Below, piece by piece: positions 32,582-35,194 of a stretch of 35,194 bases of DNA. Numbering within the stretch: position 1 is the first letter of the stretch; each line of letters opens with the position of its first letter. The stretch covers positions 1 to 35,194 of the forward strand of contig CADAAI010000028.1 of NCBI GenBank assembly GCA_902785925.1, in the 5' to 3' direction. The notes beneath the pieces were generated by a model, which saw only the letters and a program-made list of their open reading frames with translations, searched no databases and was not told the origin of the DNA. Both the position numbers and the translations under genes were made by a program. Source of the stretch: an uncultured Bacteroidales bacterium (lineage in GTDB: Bacteria > Bacteroidota > Bacteroidia > Bacteroidales > Muribaculaceae).

Positions 32582-34369
32582 CCTATCATCGACGGGCTCC
32601 ATAACGGTGATGTTGTACTTGCCAGCATCCTCAACCATGAAGTTGGCGCCGTCAATGAGGTTGATGTCTACACCAAGCAAACCAGCGTTGATCAGGAAGT
32701 GACCAGACTGAGTCTCGTCAATGCCACCGAACCAAACAGTGTTGCCTTCGGCGTTGAAGGTGATAACCTTGAACTCAGCACCAGCCTCGAGATCAACTTG
32801 ACCAGTGTACTGAGTGCCATCCTCGTTCTCTACGAGCTCGATGCGGCCACCCTCAGCAGTAGTGTTCCAGCCGTTGAAGCTACCAACCACATAAAGCTCA
32901 CTGATTTCAGGAACAGTCTCGGCGAGAGTAGTGAAGTGAGTGCTCTCGGTCCAGTCGGTGTACTTGTCACCAGCCTCGTTGAGTGCCATAACCTCAACCT
33001 CATACTCAGTCTCGGGAGCAAGACCCTCGATGGTGTAAGGATTCTCTACGTTCTCAACAACGGTCCAATCGGGAATCTCTACTGCGTCGACAGGAATTAT
33101 CTCGATGTCGTCGATGTAAACAGCCATTTGGTCGGTGCAGTTGTAGTGACGGAAGGCGATAACGCCATTGCCCTCAAATGCGCCAAGGTCGAACTCATAC
33201 TCAGTCCATACAGCATCAGGAGTAATGTCCTCGCTGATTGCTACGAAGTCTTCAACGCTAGAAATCTCGTCATTGTTACTTACATATACTCTGAATACAT
33301 CAGGATAGGTTGTGCTGGCATTTTTAGCCTTGAACTTGAGAGTACCACCCAGACCAATTACTGGAGTAATCAGCCAGTTGTCAGGAGTAAGAGCTGAATA
33401 AGTTTGGCTGTCGTAGCTAGCCGAGTAGAAGCAAACGTCGTCTTGAGCTTCGCTGCTGTAAGCGAGACCCCAGCCTTTACCGTCACCGTCATTGTCAATA
33501 ACTGAGAAATCAGCAACTTGCTCTGAATAGCCATCCAATGGGAGATCCCAAAGAGTGCCAGCCAAAGCTGGATCTACGTAAGGACGCCAGCGGAGGTTCC
33601 AAGAACCGTTGTTCTCACCAGGAACCCAAGATACCTCGCCAGTAGTAGCGGTTGGAACAACAGCTACATTGGTAGGAATAGTTGGTTCTGGAGTAACTAC
33701 TGTACCTGGATCGAAGGTGATGTCGTCAACGTTCAGGAAGAACATGTCGGTAACGTTGTGGTGAACGATAGCGAACTTACCAGTCTGGCCTGTATAAGGA
33801 GTGAGGTCATACTCATACTCTACATACTCGCCAGTGGCAGTCTTGTCGGCACCTACCTGAGTGTAGTTAGTGCCATCAACAGTTACATAAACACCAAACT
33901 TCTCGGCGCAATAGCTTGCATCCTGACCCATAGCCCAGAACTTGAGCGAGCCACCCAGAGTTACCTCGGGAGAGATCAGCCAGTTGTTTGGAGTAAGAGC
34001 TGTGTAGGTGTCATTGTCGTAGCTTGCCGAAGCAATCAGACCTTCACCCTCGTGAGCAGTCATGCGGCCAGTCTCAAGACCGGTGTTGTTGTAATAAGTC
34101 CAGTTGTAGCCATCACCGTCTTGATCTTCAACAGTGAAAGGAGCATAACCAGCAGTAGCGTCCTCAAAGTCCCATACCATAGAACCGTCACGGTTAGGAG
34201 TAACTGCGTAGAGGTTAGTCACTTGGTCACAAGCCTTTGGCGATACGCCATTACGCTTTGCCAGATAGTTAGCAACCTTGGGTTGCTGCTTTGCAATTGT
34301 TGTAGAAATCTTTGCGTTCATTGGCAATACGAGAACTGCCAACAACATGAGTAAAGTAATTTTCTTCAT
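32549..34369 (-). CDS. Secreted cleaved-adhesin/Fn3 protein, C-terminus frameshifted
   Basis: A 606-residue secreted protein if read to its present stop. The start chosen is the ATG at 34369, which gives the signal peptide KKITLLMLLAVLVLPMNA and sits below a good promoter. Seen: two choice-of-anchor J (cleaved adhesin) beta domains, at about 55-215 (DFEDATAGYAPFTVEDQDGD, NNWLISPEVTLGGSLKFWAM) and 250-430 (TPDNWLITPVIGLGGTLKFK), then a fibronectin type III domain (WTVVENVENPYTIEGLAPET), then a module starting LYVVGSFNGWNTTAEGGRIE that resembles SusE/SusF-type starch-binding units. The true tail is out of frame and the protein now ends QEPQHCWC. Likely function: carbohydrate or host-surface binding, inferred from domains only. 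Confidence 0.8.
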   Translation of the reverse strand: MKKITLLMLLAVLVLPMNAKISTTIAKQQPKVANYLAKRNGVSPKACDQVTNLYAVTPNRDGSMVWDFEDATAGYAPFTVEDQDGDGYNWTYYNNTGLETGRMTAHEGEGLIASASYDNDTYTALTPNNWLISPEVTLGGSLKFWAMGQDASYCAEKFGVYVTVDGTNYTQVGADKTATGEYVEYEYDLTPYTGQTGKFAIVHHNVTDMFFLNVDDITFDPGTVVTPEPTIPTNVAVVPTATTGEVSWVPGENNGSWNLRWRPYVDPALAGTLWDLPLDGYSEQVADFSVIDNDGDGKGWGLAYSSEAQDDVCFYSASYDSQTYSALTPDNWLITPVIGLGGTLKFKAKNASTTYPDVFRVYVSNNDEISSVEDFVAISEDITPDAVWTEYEFDLGAFEGNGVIAFRHYNCTDQMAVYIDDIEIIPVDAVEIPDWTVVENVENPYTIEGLAPETEYEVEVMALNEAGDKYTDWTESTHFTTLAETVPEISELYVVGSFNGWNTTAEGGRIELVENEDGTQYTGQVDLEAGAEFKVITFNAEGNTVWFGGIDETQSGHFLINAGLLGVDINLIDGANFMVEDAGKYNITVMEPVDDRALQEPQHCWC

Positions 34370-34413
34370 GTACAAAAGTGGTTTATTAATTAATAAAAAA
34401 GGGTTAGCGACGA

Positions 34414-34445
34414 CAAAATTAATTTTTTTTTGAAAAAAAACCAAA
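34414..34445 (-). promoter_or_regulatory. Promoter of the first adhesin-like gene
   Basis: On the minus strand: TTTG at 34445-34442, a 20-base spacer, then TAATTTTG at 34421-34414; the ATG is 44 bases downstream. The region 34446-34550 between this and the neighbour's terminator shows nothing. Confidence 0.75.
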
Positions 34446-34550
34446 AGTGATATGATTTTTTTCAAAATAAAATGGACTATAGGAAATAAGTAATAAAAAA
34501 AAGGCAATAAGTAATATTAAGGTTGAGGGGAGAGGAGATAGTGATGCATG

Positions 34551-34587
34551 AAAAAAAGATGCACTCGCTGGTGCGGGTGCATCTTTT
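34551..34587 (-). terminator. Intrinsic terminator of the second adhesin-like gene
   Basis: The same AAAAGATGCAC/GTGCATCTTTT hairpin as at 32387, followed by seven T on the minus strand. Confidence 0.9.
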
Positions 34588-34731
34588 GTCAAACGGAAGT
34601 ATGATTAATTATTTAACATACTTCTTGCCGTTCTGGATGTAGATTCCGTTCTCGGGAACACTCTTGAGCTCACGGCCCATGATGTCGAAGATGCGGTTGT
34701 CGGCCTTAGTGTCAACACCAACAGTGCTGTG
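34551..34731. repeat. 181-bp direct repeat, copy 2
   Basis: It matches 32388-32568 at 180 of 181 positions, at an offset of 2163 bases. Here it is in frame with the gene body. Confidence 0.95.
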
Positions 34732-35194
34732 CCATACCAGATTTACATGGTAAATGCCACCCTCTTGTACGCGGAAGTTTGCACCGTCAACGAGTTGGAG
34801 ATCGTAGCTCAGGAGCTCAGGAGTGATCAGGAAGAAACCGGCGTTGTTCTCGTCAATACCACCTAACCAGAGCCAGCCACCGTCCTCAGCAGGAGTGATA
34901 ACCTTGAACTCGTCATTAGCGTTGAGTGTTACCTCAACTCTGTTCTCATTGTCAAATGCGAGGCGACCACCATCGGCAGTGGTATTCCATTCGTTGAATG
35001 TACCTACCAGGAAGAAGCCTTCATCGGCAACAGGCTGACCACCCTCCTCGAGAGTAGTGAAGATTTCGCTCTCGGTCCAATTGGTAGTGCGAGCGTCGGC
35101 ACCAACACCCTGAACCTGTACCTCATAAGTAGTCTCGGGCATCAAGCCTTCGAGAGTGTAAGGATTCTCAACGTTCTCAACAACGGTCCACTCA
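34609..35194 (-). CDS. Secreted Fn3/binding-module protein, 5' end outside the window
   Basis: Only the last 195 codons or so are present; the frame is open to the window edge (first full codon at 35193). Seen: the end of a fibronectin type III domain (WTVVENVENPYTLEGLMPET, WTESEIFTTL), a module starting FFLVGTFNEWNTTADGGRLA with WLWLGGIDENNAGFFLI, closely similar to that in the preceding gene, and the sorting-like tail with FDIMGRELKSVPENGIYIQN, here in frame. It is a tandem paralogue of the gene at 32549-34369 and probably also has anchor-J domains upstream. Confidence 0.85.
   Translation of the reverse strand, partial: EWTVVENVENPYTLEGLMPETTYEVQVQGVGADARTTNWTESEIFTTLEEGGQPVADEGFFLVGTFNEWNTTADGGRLAFDNENRVEVTLNANDEFKVITPAEDGGWLWLGGIDENNAGFFLITPELLSYDLQLVDGANFRVQEGGIYHVNLVWHSTVGVDTKADNRIFDIMGRELKSVPENGIYIQNGKKYVK

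Noticed and set aside
32501..33397. 298-codon plus-strand open frame
   Set aside because: It is antisense to the first adhesin-like gene, which has clear domains, signal peptide and promoter.
34370..34507. 46 extra codons upstream of the first adhesin-like gene start
   Set aside because: They cross the promoter box at 34414-34421 and encode a low-complexity hydrophobic stretch; the ATG at 34369 gives a proper signal peptide.

Overview
The window looks like a stretch of chromosome from a gut-type Bacteroidales bacterium (Muribaculaceae or Prevotellaceae are my best guesses; the family cannot be fixed from this alone). The signs are promoters of the Bacteroidetes form (TTG or TTTG, 19-22 bp, then TAnnTTTG) rather than sigma70 boxes, weak ribosome binding sites, class III fructose-1,6-bisphosphatase, DUF3098 and DUF3160 proteins, an OmpP1/FadL porin, and secreted proteins with a C-terminal sorting-like tail. 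No rRNA, tRNA, CRISPR array, transposase or integrase was seen.

Layout. 142-3130 (minus): pdxJ followed by an ExbB-ExbD-TonB energy-transduction set. 3338-5176 (plus): NAD kinase and an LD-carboxypeptidase. 5173-9198 (minus): a CapA-type metallophosphatase, a DUF3160 protein and its small secreted partner. 9244-12589 (minus): queA, truB, uppP (undecaprenyl-diphosphatase) and a DUF3098 membrane protein, with a drifting 9-bp tandem repeat between uppP and truB. 12590-14987: an AT-rich accessory patch with a lipoprotein, an SH3-like secreted protein, gene relics and a duplicated promoter block. 14988-17814: a FadL-type porin (minus), then a secreted dockerin plus formylglycine-generating-enzyme-like protein (plus). 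18036-23132 (plus): LemA, four TPM-domain proteins in a row, and an alanine/glycine:cation symporter. 23482-25491 (plus): a coiled-coil membrane protein, an M48 peptidase and a lipoprotein, all likely cell-envelope. 25905-28786 (plus): class III FBPase, a DNPH1-like nucleotide N-hydrolase and a rhodanese. 28796-32324 (minus): lysS and an LTA-synthase-like sulfatase-fold enzyme. 32446-35194 (minus): two tandem paralogous secreted adhesin-like proteins sharing a nearly identical 181-bp 3' end; the first carries a frameshift just before it, the second runs off the window.

Most genes are housekeeping or envelope functions: energised outer-membrane transport (TonB complex, FadL), undecaprenyl carrier recycling and peptidoglycan recycling (UppP, LD-carboxypeptidase), tRNA modification and charging (QueA, TruB, LysS), cofactors (PdxJ, NadK) and gluconeogenesis (FBPase). 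The least explained parts are two short promoter-to-terminator units with no convincing gene (23231-23353 and 25612-25712, candidate small RNAs or leaders), the LemA/TPM array, and the repeat-driven rearrangements at the right end.
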